A DNA stretch of 64,000 nt. Origin: Cryptomeria japonica. Taxonomy: Eukaryota > Streptophyta > Pinopsida > Cupressales > Cupressaceae. Below, piece by piece: positions 1 to 9,597 of the stretch. The stretch's first letter is position 1. Every line of letters begins with the position of its first letter. The DNA lies in the NCBI RefSeq assembly GCF_030272615.1, contig NW_026728904.1:62001-126000 (forward strand). The letters run 5' to 3'. The translations under genes and the position numbers were made by a program. The notes under the pieces were generated by a model that had not been told where the DNA came from, made no database searches, and saw nothing but the letters and a program-made list of their open reading frames with translations.

Positions 1-420
1 GTGTAAAAATATAAAAGAATCAATGACGTAAATATCCCCTTAAAAGCCCTTAAGGCCACTTTAAAAAGCTTAGGTCAACATAATTAGATGAATCCAAAAA
101 ACCTAATTAAATGAAACAATATATGTGTAAATATAAATGAAATGAATGTACATAGATGAATAAAACAAATCCCCTTAAATGCCCTTAAGACCACTTAAAA
201 CACCTTAGGTCAACATAATTAGATGAATCCAAACAACCTAATTAAATGAAATAATATATGTGTAAATATAAATGAAATGAATGTACATAGATGAATAGAA
301 TGAATCCATGCATGTGTAAAAATATAAAAGAATCAATGACACAAATATCCCCTTAAATTCCCTTAAGACCACTTAAAATACCTTAAGACAACATAATTAG
401 TTGCTCAATTTAGTGAAACT
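1..420. repeat. Imperfect tandem repeat, about three units
   Basis: A block starting 'atccccttaaa' then 'cccttaag', 'ccactt' and 'acataattag' occurs at 34, 169 and 347 (spacings of 135 and 178 bp), with 'aatataaatgaaatgaatg' stretches between. The left edge is cut by the window. It lies beyond the 3' end of the DDE transposase gene and could be subterminal transposon sequence, but I found no matching inverted copy near 16.5-18 kb. Confidence 0.7.
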
Positions 421-679
421 ATATATACATGCATAACTATATATACAACATAATTAAATGAAACTATAAATATGTAAATCAAAATTAAATGAATACATAG
501 GCCAATAAAACATGTAAAATCAACGTATAAAATGTAAAATAAATGCATCAACAAAACTAAATTTCCACAAGTTATCCAAATTGCTACACATGTATAGAAA
601 TATCTAAATATATATATGAGTTTATCAAAATACTTGACCTATCTAATAGATTTTACTTGTTCAAACATGACAAGTGAAC
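421..679. other. AT-rich non-coding stretch
   Basis: AT-rich sequence between the tandem repeat and the transposase stop codon. On the minus strand it is the 3' flank of the split transposase gene. No ORF, tRNA or clear terminal inverted repeat is visible. Confidence 0.5.
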
Positions 680-803
680 TTAAAGCTCGTGGTACATATA
701 ATCTGGATCCTCCCTGTCTTTTATAATTTCTAAATTTTTTTCATGATGTTCAATAGGCAACCTCCACTTTTGGTTGCCACGTCCTCTTTTTGGCAATGTC
801 TCC
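680..803 (-). pseudogene. C-terminal end of DDE-type transposase, left of the LTR insertion
   Basis: On the minus strand this short stretch encodes a basic tail beginning 'LPKRGRGNQKWRLPIEHHEK' and ending in TAA at 680-682. It becomes continuous with the minus-strand reading at 13434-13690 only when the 804-13433 retroelement and one copy of the 5-bp target duplication are removed, so it is the severed 3' end of the transposase gene whose main exon lies at 14764-16456. One stop codon sits just upstream of the junction, so the gene is dead even when rejoined. The reading and junction are visible; joining it to the main gene is inference. Confidence 0.6.
799..803. other. Target-site duplication, left copy
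   Basis: TCTCC immediately before the 5' LTR is repeated exactly at 13434-13438 immediately after the 3' LTR: the 5-bp duplication expected of LTR-element integration. Confidence 0.9.
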
Positions 804-1568
804 TGTAGACACCCAAAATTGTCCAATCTAATTAAATAAATATTTTATTTATTTAATTATCTAAGCTTAATTCTTCTATTAATTAAATAAATCTTTATTT
901 ATTTAATTAATTCATTTATCCTCTTCTACCCTTATTTCTCATTTAAATAAATACATTTATTTATTTAAATTATCCTTTTTCCTAAATTAAATAAATATCT
1001 TATTTATTTAATTGATCCCACTTCTTCTATTAATTATATAAATCTTTATTTATTTAATTAATTCATTAACCTTTTCTACCCATGACACATGTCATTCATC
1101 TTTTAATTCATGCACTACCTACCCCTTTCATTATTTAATTATTTCTTTTACCTACCCTCTAATCATAGCCGACCTCCTTTTACACCTCTCAATCTTATCC
1201 CTCCATTTCATATTGTGTCTTCTATATAAGGAGATACTTCCTTCATTATCAAACCCTAATGAATTTTATGCACTTAACTACACTACGATCCTACTTGCAA
1301 CCACATTTCGTTCTTTGTTGAGCTCTTGTGCACATAAAATCTAAGAGCAAATATATCAAACAAGATCAATGGAGATAGGAAGAATGGAGATCCAAACCCT
1401 ATTAGACATGTGATGGTATAATCTTTGTGATTTCATTTGATTTGCATTGTCTTAGGTAATCTTCATATGTTATGGTGGATCTTTGTTGTTGTTAGGCTAG
1501 GGTTTTGTGGTTAAATTCATTTAGCCTTTCAATATCGTTATTGTTGTTATCCATTTTCACCATATACA
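804..1568 (+). repeat. 5' LTR of Tat element
   Basis: Begins TGTAGACACCC and ends CCATATACA. The first 220 bases contain several short 'attaaataaat...atttatttaat' self-complementary stretches. It matches 12669-13433 over its full length with 15 substitutions and no indels. Confidence 0.95.
1223..1230 (+). promoter_or_regulatory. TATA box in 5' LTR
   Basis: TATATAAG lies about 420 bp into the LTR after pyrimidine-rich sequence; the identical box is at 13088-13095 in the 3' LTR. It is the likely core promoter for the gag transcript. Confidence 0.6.
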
Positions 1569-1571
1569 TTT

Positions 1572-1590
1572 TGGCACGCCCGGTGGGACT
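1572..1590 (+). promoter_or_regulatory. Primer-binding site candidate
   Basis: TGGCACGCCCGGTGGGACT starts 3 bases after the LTR end, where a tRNA primer would anneal, and ends its 5' side in TGG, complement of the tRNA CCA end. I could not assign the tRNA species. Confidence 0.7.
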
Positions 1591-1679
1591 CTTGTCCCTT
1601 TTTGCATTTAACATCCTTGTTGCAGATTCTGTATTTTGAAGTTGCAGATCTAACGTTTTCAACAGCATTTAGATATTTT

Positions 1680-1935
1680 CGCGTCTGTGTACTTTCGGAT
1701 CGCGTTTTTGATTTTCTGGCATGTCTGCGACATCTAGAATCGCGTCTGTGTTATTGGCAGTATTTTATTTTTGCAGGTTCCAAAAATCGCATTTACGTTC
1801 CTCAATTGCGTCTACAATGTTTTCATCCACGTTTGTGTCCAGAGGTCGCGTCTGCGTTCTGGAGCCACGTCTGTGTCTCACAGAACTGCATTTGCGTCAC
1901 GAATTTGTGTCTGTGTCGAGGGTAATCACGTCTAT
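1680..1935 (+). repeat. 20-bp-period motif array, first leader copy
   Basis: Degenerate CGCGTCTGTG-type motifs. The GTCT (or GTTT/ATTT) core starts at 1683, 1704, 1723, 1744, then after a gap 1791, 1810, 1831, 1850, 1869, 1890, 1909 and 1930. Intervals alternate near 19 and 21 bp (mean 20), suggesting a 40-bp unit of two half-units. The period is not a multiple of three, so the array is not protein-coding. Confidence 0.8.
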
Positions 1936-3151
1936 GTGCACCAATTTCAAATTTTGAGTTATTGATTTAGTCTTGGGTTTTTGCATTTAGGGTTTTAGAT
2001 TTGGTTTATTTTGAGCTAACATTTTCAGATCTAACGAAATTGGTGCATCTTGTCTTAAAAGCAAAATCGTTTGGTTGAAGGCCCCTATTTTCACAAAGAC
2101 TTTTGGATTTAAAATTTACCTAACTTGTGTGCTTGTAGGAAGGGGTGATTATTTCAAACAATCCAAACTACTAACAACTCTTTGTTGCAGGTCCTTGGCA
2201 AGGGTTTTTGGATTTATATTGTGTGCCTTGTTTTCATAGACTAGCAAACACTTCAATTGGTGCACTAAAATTGAATCATTGTCTTTTGTGTCTTGAGCAA
2301 TAGGCTCTTTTTGTTTAATCTTTAGAGGGCTTGTCTTCCTGTGTGGTCATTAGGAATACTAGTGAGAAGAGAATGACCCAAGTGGTAGCGAGGAAAACCC
2401 ACCTCTTTCGAACCACTATAAACAACTATATTCATGGTGAAAACTATGAATAACGTGTGCTGATTAGTTCATACCGACACTATGTCTCCCCATAAACCTG
2501 TTTGATCAAATTTATTTGATCAGTTGTAGGGCGTAACGCCTACCGGCTGGGAGCCTTCTGTATTTACAGAGCTGAAAGTGTTGCATGTATGGCCACATGA
2601 GCGGATACCCTTACTAGCACCTTTTTGTTTTAGAAGCCAAAATCCTTCTAGTTGTTGGGGCAGGAGGTCGGACCTCTGGTAGTGGCCCATACACATACGG
2701 TTCTTAGTAGAGATACAAAGTTTGCCACGGGGAGTTTTCATGGGGACTGATGCTTGGCTAACTCGAGAAGTGAGTGCCAAGGGTGGAGCCAGTGAGGTCA
2801 AGCATCTAAGTATCCGCTCTGAATAGCGTAGCCTCGGGGGTAAAACCGCATGTGGGATCAACAACTATTGTCTTGGCTAGCCATAAGAATTGTGCTTGAC
2901 TTATTTTAAACATTCAAAACATTCAAGACCAAACAACAAAACATTGTGTCTTTTGTGTCTTCAAGTGTATGCAAAACATTTTTACATCAAACAACACACT
3001 TTTCTTGGAGTCATTTTGAGTCTAGACACTTGCAAACATTGGGTCTTCATCAACACTGTGTCTTCTTGTCACGAAAAAATAGTCAAACAGTCAGATTTGG
3101 TCACAACAAAACAACTTCATAGATTGGAAAAAATTGCACAAATTTTGCAGA

Positions 3152-3335
3152 AACGCGTCTGTGTCTGACATAATAGCGTCTGTGTTGTATAACCACGTCT
3201 ATGAAAGGAAGAAACGTGTCTGTGTTTCCAGAATCAATAGTGAATTTTGCAAAAATCTCAGAAACGCGTCTGTGTTAAACAGAACCACATTTGTGTTAGT
3301 AAATCGCGTCTGTGAAGTATACAAGCATGTCTGTG
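3152..3335 (+). repeat. 20-bp-period motif array, second leader copy
   Basis: The same motif and orientation as the first array: GTCT cores at 3157, 3178, 3197, 3218, then 3268, 3289, 3308 and 3329, again with alternating 21/19-bp spacing. It ends about 500 bp before gag. Confidence 0.8.
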
Positions 3336-3831
3336 TTGAGAATTGAAAAAAACTGTTACAGTCCGACGAACAAACACAGTCAGTTTCGGCATTCTTGAGC
3401 TTCCTAGGTCATTTCTCCAAGGTTTCATTTAGCATTCAACTTGTCTTTGGGTCTCGCAAAGTCCATCATTGCTTTACACCTTACATTACATTCACATTTG
3501 TCTAAACTTGAGTCAAAAGGTCACTTGCTTGTCCTCATCATACTTTGTCAACATACTACATACAACAACACTTTGCTAAGTGGTCCCTCATCAAGGTCTA
3601 TCACCTTTGGGTCTCATTTGGTCTTACTTAGAGTCAAGGTCAACTTACCTCATCAAGAGAAACTATCCTCTCTTTGGAAGTCACACCTACTCTACTACAT
3701 ACATACTTGGTCTTACACTTTGGACATTGCAAGTACACTTCAGATTCATTTACATTCCATCCAACCCTTGGTCTTCCATACTTTTTCCATTTTCATCTAG
3801 TCTCTACAACATCTTGGTCAGTACCTAGTTC

Positions 3832-6132
3832 ATGGTTGAAACCCATCTTCAAAAATCTAGGAGAGAAACTAAAGAGGCTCAAGAGTCCGCAAACATGAGT
3901 GTCTATGAGTATGACAATGATGTCTTTTTCAATACTAATCATAACACATTACCTGACATGGATACCTATAGAAACATTCCAAATGTTGAGAACATGGACA
4001 CTACAAACAACAATGCTACACATAATGACAATATGGACAACTTTTCCATACATTCAGTAGATGTGGAAGAATCCATTATGGATCCCCGTTTCAATCGATT
4101 GGTTGAGGAAATAATGAGGAGGGATAGACAATACTTCTTACAAATGATGGCACAAAGTGGAGCCAAGATACCTCATGATTTTGACATGTCTCAAATAATG
4201 GAAAATCGGCCTTTGCAACAAACTCACTCCAACATGGATCAAAGAAGGCCTAATAGTGGAGGCAATAGAGGACCACATATGGTACCTAAATCACAATCAT
4301 CTTTGTTTCAAAAACTAGAGGTCCCACATACACATGGTCAAGCATATGATACTCACCTTCGCAGACCATTATGGAAGTCTTATGCAGAGAAATATACTCA
4401 ATCACATATCAATGGTAAGGATCAACCACCAAAGCAATTGGATATTCAAAGGCATGCTCAAAATTTGGACACAAGGAAACCCCATGTCAAATTTGGGGGC
4501 AACACATTAGAACATGACATGCCTGTAGAGTATGGTATACAGGGACAAAATAGATATGGCGTTCCTCAACATGAATCTATACCAAGTGGTCCATATATGC
4601 AGCATCACTATAGACCTCCTCCATATGAACATGTGTATGATCAATATCATCTATATATGCAACATGCTCCTCCTCCAATTGGTGCCTCAAGCATAGGGTA
4701 TGCTCCAAGAAGTCGATCTCCACCTAAGAGCAATTTGGAGCAACAAATCAGGGACTTACAAAAGAAAATTGAGGACATAAATACACCGAAACCAACATAC
4801 ACAATGAGAGACATATGTCCTTATCCATTTGACAAGAGCATTCCAATGCCTCCATTTCCTACACACTTTGTGACACCTAAGTTTGATAAGTATAGAGGAA
4901 AAAGAGATCCTAAGGCACACATAAGATAGTTTTTCACAGCTTACATTGAGGTAGCAACAGAAGAGACATATTTGATGAGATTATTCCCACAGAGCCTAGG
5001 CAATCAAGCTATGGAATGGTTCTCCCAACTTCCACCTAGTATTAAGTCATGGGGTGACTTAGCAGAGGCATTTATTCAACATTTCTCCTACAACATAGAG
5101 ACAGACATATCAGTCACTACTTTGTGCAACACCAAGCAAAAAGAGGGAGAGTCTTTTGCATCATTTTTACAAAGATGGAGAAATCTAGCCAGCAGATGCT
5201 CTTGTGAAATTCCACAAAAACAAATGGTAGAGATGTTCACCCAAAATGTTAACAAAGACATTGGCTATGATCTAAGGAAAGCTTGTTTGTCCACCTTCAA
5301 GGATGTCATTGAAAAAGGCTTAGCAACAGAGAAGGTCCTAATTGAACAAGGAGTCATTAAGATATTCAAGGAAAATAAAGATGACTTTAAAGGAAAAGAC
5401 AAGCCAAGATTTTGGAATAAAAACAAGAACACAGTCAATGATGTTGTTGTTGATGCCAATACAATGCAACCTAAATTCATTTTTTCAGGATCAAGTTCTA
5501 CAAACAATCAAGTGAATACTCAAACAACTTCTAAATCACGGAGGAAGTATACTCCATTGGGAGAACCACTTGAGCCAGTTTTCAAGAAGCTAGTGGCGAA
5601 CAAGGTAATCACAATTCCAGATTTTCCTCCATATGAGCCAAAGGTGAAACCAAATTGGTGGAATGATGATGAGTATTGTGAATTTCATAAAAGCAAAGGA
5701 CATAAAATAGGAAATTGTCATCGACTGAAGAACATCATACAAGATCTCATTGATAGAGGTGACATTGAGATTGAAGGACACTCATCCAATCAAGAACATG
5801 AGATGTTTAAGGAACCATTCCCAAAACATGACAAAGGAAAAGCTAAAGCCACAGATGACCAGACCAACTATACCAGAGCATCTTATAACTACGATTCAAC
5901 TATCAATCATATCTCGATGGATAATTATGTCTCCACCATTATCATCAAGGACAAAAACCCTAAGAATTCTACCGAGAGACCCAAGATTGTCTTAAAAGGC
6001 ATTGGATCTTCTTCCGAACCTACCTCTGAATGTCATGTTACAACCTGTCGAGGTAAATTCACTTTGCAAGGTGCTCCAACTAAAAACACCACTTCCTCAT
6101 CAACCAAGCCTGAGTATGACCTTGTAGAATAG
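3832..6132 (+). pseudogene. gag of Tat-type element
   Basis: Structural polyprotein of the retroelement. The frame opens at ATG 3832 (an alternative ATG at 3895 is equally possible) with a Gln/His/Asn-rich N-terminal region. The gag core follows ('PKFDKYRGKRDP', 'AMEWFSQLP', 'AFIQHFSYNIE'), then a C-terminal Cys/His box around 5660-5760 ('CEFHKSKGHKIGNCHRLK', then 'LIDRGDIEI') that is the usual Tat-type zinc-knuckle variant. An in-frame TAG at 4927-4929 cuts the core and another at 6130-6132 separates gag from protease; the same frame then continues. There are no frameshifts over 2.3 kb. The gag identification is secure; activity is excluded unless the stops are read through. Confidence 0.88.
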
Positions 6133-6753
6133 TTAGGGAAGACACTCACACTTATCTCAATCCTTGATCTCTTATGCATATCCCCCGCACATAAAGCCAT
6201 TCTTGACAAAACCTTGAGAGACACTGCCGTTCCTACTGATCTGAACGTGGACCAGTTTCAAGCCATAGTGGGATACCTTTCCATTCCACATTCCCTTACA
6301 TTCATAGAAGCCGATGATGCCTCCGTAAGTCAGCCACATAATGCACCACTACACATTGAAGCCTTCATACACAAACATCAAATAAAACGAGTCCTGATAG
6401 ATGGAGGAGTAGGACTAAACATTTGTACATTGAGCACTATTAAATAATTGGGATATTCCGAAAAAGCTGTGAATGCTACAAACAAAATTACCATCAAGGC
6501 ATATGATGATGAAGAGCGTTCATCCAAAGGCATAGTCACCTTACCTCTCGAAGCTAGGCCAGTTATAAAAGATGTGGTTTGTCAGGTCCTTGACCTTGAT
6601 CTCACATACAACATACTCTTGGGACGCACATGGATTCATGAAATGAGCGCAATCCCATCTACATATCATCGATGCATCAAGTTTCCACATAATGGAGTTG
6701 AAGTAACTATCAAAGCTGACCCAAATCCATTCATATATTGCAACAATCTGTGA
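6133..6753 (+). pseudogene. Aspartic protease of Tat-type element
   Basis: Continues in the gag frame. 'TLRDTAVPTDLNVDQFQ' is the usual linker before the protease. The active-site segment reads 'VLIDGGVGLNIC' (Asp-Gly-Gly in place of the commoner Asp-Ser/Thr-Gly, a variant typical of this clade), followed after TAA 6445-6447 by 'LGYSEKAV', and the flap and C-terminal half include 'YNILLGRTWIHEMSAIPSTY' and 'HRCIKFPHNGVEVTIKADP'. TGA at 6751-6753 ends it. It would cleave the Gag-Pol polyprotein inside the particle. Two in-frame stops make it a pseudogene. Confidence 0.85.
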
Positions 6754-7950
6754 CCTATATTAGAAATAACAATTCTAGCCAATCGAGAGGCTATTCCTTC
6801 ATCGACATATGTGGATCCAGAATCCTTGAAATCTTCTACATCAAAACAAGCAGAGATCAAAGAAAAGTTCAAGTTTAAAGACATGGGATGTGGTGAGTAT
6901 ATATTTCATGTTGATCAACTCCCACTATCTCCTAAGGTATTCAGTCAACAAGAACAACCTACAAACAATTTTCAATGCCAAGGAATTGGGTGTGAACCAC
7001 CTAGTGTTGTGGCTACTAAGTCTGAATGCAAATCTCCTCTAGTGGTGCAAGCATCTCTTGATATCAATAGTCCTAAGAATGGTTCCAAAAAGGAATCTAT
7101 TGAGCGTATCACCAGCCCTCTTGAGAACTCACATAGCTTTACCATTTCATCCACTCATTCCATTTCCACTACACTTCCAGACTTGGATCACCAAGAATTA
7201 CAAAAGCCCTTACTAATTGGGGATCAAAAATCAAGATTTGAAAAGAAAAATCTAAATGTCAAAATTAAAGAAAAGTCCTTTAGTTCAAATCAAAATCAAA
7301 AGCTATTGGACTCTGCAAAAATCAAAGTCAAGGATAAAAATCCTATGAAGCAAAAAGAACAAGAGTTGATCTCCCCTAATATCAAAATAACTGGGGGCAA
7401 AAGCTCTAGAATTTTAAGTCAAAAAGTATACTTGTTGATCCTAAGTTTCCATCATGCTATCCTACTTTCACTTCTTTTCACAATCATAAGCCTTCATAAC
7501 TCTTCCACTTGTTCCACACATCCATCCCCTTCTGGCGATACATCATGGACCTTTAATGGAGCTTCCTCGCAGGATTTTGTTATCAAGGATGCCCAAACTT
7601 CTTCAGGTGACACGCATACAAGCTTGTGTAGTCCACACACTAGTAATTCTATCTCAGTTCCTTTATCAAGGAAGACAGTCACTCGAGCTACACATAATTC
7701 AATCAAGCAACAATGCAGATACAATCATAAAGTCAAGCCTCGCATATTTGAGGTGGGTGCCTTGGTTCTCAGAGAAAATCCTAAAAATCAGTAAGACAGA
7801 CAGAAGAAGGGCAAGTTTGAACCAAATTGGCTTGGTCCTTACATCATTACAGTAGCATATAGATCTGGGGCATATCAGCTCTCAACTACAGAAGGTGAAC
7901 CTTTGGAGGATCCTATCAATAGCATGCACCTTCGCAGGTTTTACACATAG
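6754..7950 (+). pseudogene. Fused pol remnant: spacer, RNase H scrap and integrase C-terminus
   Basis: Still in the gag frame. A Ser/Lys-rich spacer (about 6811-7430) leads to 'DTSWTFNGASSQDF' near 7540, which resembles the first strand of a Tat RNase H, and then to a recognisable integrase C-terminal end: 'YNHKVKPRIFEVGALVLREN', TAA at 7792-7794, 'KFEPNWLGPYIITVAYRSGA' and 'MHLRRFYT' before the TAG at 7948-7950. Reverse transcriptase, the RNase H body and the integrase zinc finger and catalytic core are absent. The parts join in one frame, giving a 4.1-kb frame from 3832 to 7950 with five internal stops. The integrase tail is a firm match; the RNase H scrap is tentative. Confidence 0.75.
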
Positions 7951-7967
7951 CTCTTCAAAGTATCCTA

Positions 7968-8036
7968 ATTCAAAAAATACAAAAAAATTCAAAAATTTCA
8001 AAAATACAAAAAAAATAAAAATTATAAAACAAAAAA
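7968..8036 (+). repeat. A-rich low-complexity tract
   Basis: Alternating 'aaaatacaaaaaa' and 'ttcaaaaa' runs directly after the pol stop. It looks like slippage-prone spacer sequence before the hairpins. Confidence 0.6.
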
Positions 8037-8046
8037 ATCGTTACTT

Positions 8047-8193
8047 GGTGAAAACCTGGCAAACAGGCACCTTGTGACACAAAAAAAATTGAAAAATCGA
8101 AAAAAGTAAAGAGAAATAATTTCGTCCAATGGTGAAAACCACTTCAGTGGTGCCCTGGGCAAGTACCATGGTGAAAACTGGGTCACCAGCGCC
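8047..8193 (+). ncRNA. Three GGTGAAAA hairpins with compensatory stems
   Basis: Three elements at 8047-8071, 8131-8154 and 8170-8193 share one plan: GGTG, AAAA, an inner stem, then four bases able to pair with GGTG. Inner stems are CCTG/CAGG, CCACT/AGTGG and CTGG/CCAG, different in sequence yet all complementary. Closing arms are CACC, TGCC and CGCC, each pairing with GGTG if G-U pairs are allowed. They lie about 100-240 bases after the pol stop on the plus strand. Compensatory changes point to RNA structure; any role in packaging, translation or RNA processing is inference. Confidence 0.6.
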
Positions 8194-9590
8194 ATGTGTA
8201 GAGACATTGCTCCTCCCTCCTTCAGGATTCTCTTTCATCCCTTCACTTTGCACACACTCACAACCAATTCTTCCATAATAAACCTCCCTTTTCACTTCCC
8301 TTTCCATCCATAATAAATTAGCTCCTAGCTGTGGCTAAGGCAAATCCTACGTCTAGTGATGGGTGTGGAATGGAGAACGTCACATGTTTCGAGGAGTACA
8401 GTTTCTTCCAGCGTCCTTTAGTCTATCCACGCACAATCTGCAATAAAGAAAAATTTGCATCATAGATCCGCAATAAAGTTCCATCTTCTCCGCAGTAAAG
8501 TATCAGTTTCATGGATTCAGTCAGTTTCAGATGAGACACAGTAGCACCAATGGGCTTCAACAAATCAAATCTTTCAACAGACTCAGACAACATATGGTTC
8601 AGTGCTATCTATCCTTTTTGTGAAAGTAAACATTGTGACCATAATCAAATAAGACTTATACAAGTGACAAGAGACACTAAACTTGAGGACTACAGTGGAT
8701 GTTGGTGTCGAGTCTTGGTTTTCTTTTGATTTTATCTTTTGGTGACATATCTTTTAGCTTTTCTAGGATGTCTTTGACTAGAGATTTTATCTCCAGGATG
8801 TCTTTGACTAGAAAGCAAGGATGGGGTATCGTCACCTATTTGTATTTGCTGTCTATGGATTGTCTCTTAGTAATGCTATGACTTGTCCAAGGATATGAGG
8901 ACACTATGAGTCTAGTATGAACTGGGGCATTCCTTGTTTGTGATTGTCTTATCTCCATGCAAATAGGTACAATGACTTTCTGGGTTGAACATATGCCTCG
9001 ATTGTCATAACCTATTTTGCCATAATAAAGTTCAATGATGATAAAGCACAAGAAGCTCTTTCACTTTCATATCTTCTATCTTCCATCCCCCTTTCTTGAT
9101 TGACTTCCATCGTCCTTCTCGAGTCCGCGTAGCTTGCTATCACATGACTGAGTATAATGACACATCAAATACATTTGCATTTCATATAGTTGCACCTACA
9201 TTACCACATATAAGCATTTCATACATACATATAGATATCACAACTGCATCACATCCTGCACACAACACCTGTTAGCACATTTTACATTTGCATTATAATA
9301 TTCATCCGCTTTTCATACATTCACATTTACATTTGCATACACATGTAAAACATAAAAGAACAAAAAATATTGCATTGCATCATAGACATATTTGCATCCA
9401 TATCATAAGCATCACATAGAAACATACATCACATAGGTACACATGCATATAGCTACCGCAAAGATGAATCATCTCATATATATATATAAAGTGTCATGAT
9501 ACAATGATGTCAAAATCATATGGCTACAAGCACCTGTAGGTGTCTACATCATCATACAAAAATGGCACAATACTGATACATAGGGAGCCC
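8194..9590. other. Spacer between pol remnant and antisense ORF
   Basis: No supported gene. A short duplication 'aggatgtctttgactaga' occurs near 8767 and 8798, 'ccgcaataaag' is repeated near 8468, and 9180-9460 is rich in 'cacat/catac/tgcat' words. A short (AT)n lies near 9476-9487. Confidence 0.5.
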
Positions 9591-9597
9591 TCTACGG

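Larger units (their letters stand above)
1591..3831 (+). other. Long 5' leader of the Tat element
   Basis: About 2.2 kb without a supported gene, unusually long. It holds two arrays of a degenerate motif with a 20-bp period (about 1680-1935 and 3152-3335). A short hairpin at 2430-2451 (ATTCAT / ATGAAT arms) has the sequence GGTGAAAACT in its loop, the box also used by the hairpins at 8047-8193. Short ORFs here are chance products of the arrays. Confidence 0.6.

Noticed and set aside
1602-1965. Overlapping small ORFs with repeated RVCV/RLCV-like peptides
   Set aside because: The 20-bp array is readable in all frames because its period is not a multiple of three; no frame is favoured.
2520-2864. 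114-codon minus-strand ORF in the Tat leader
   Set aside because: No domain, no homologue recognised, and it lies in the untranslated leader of the element.
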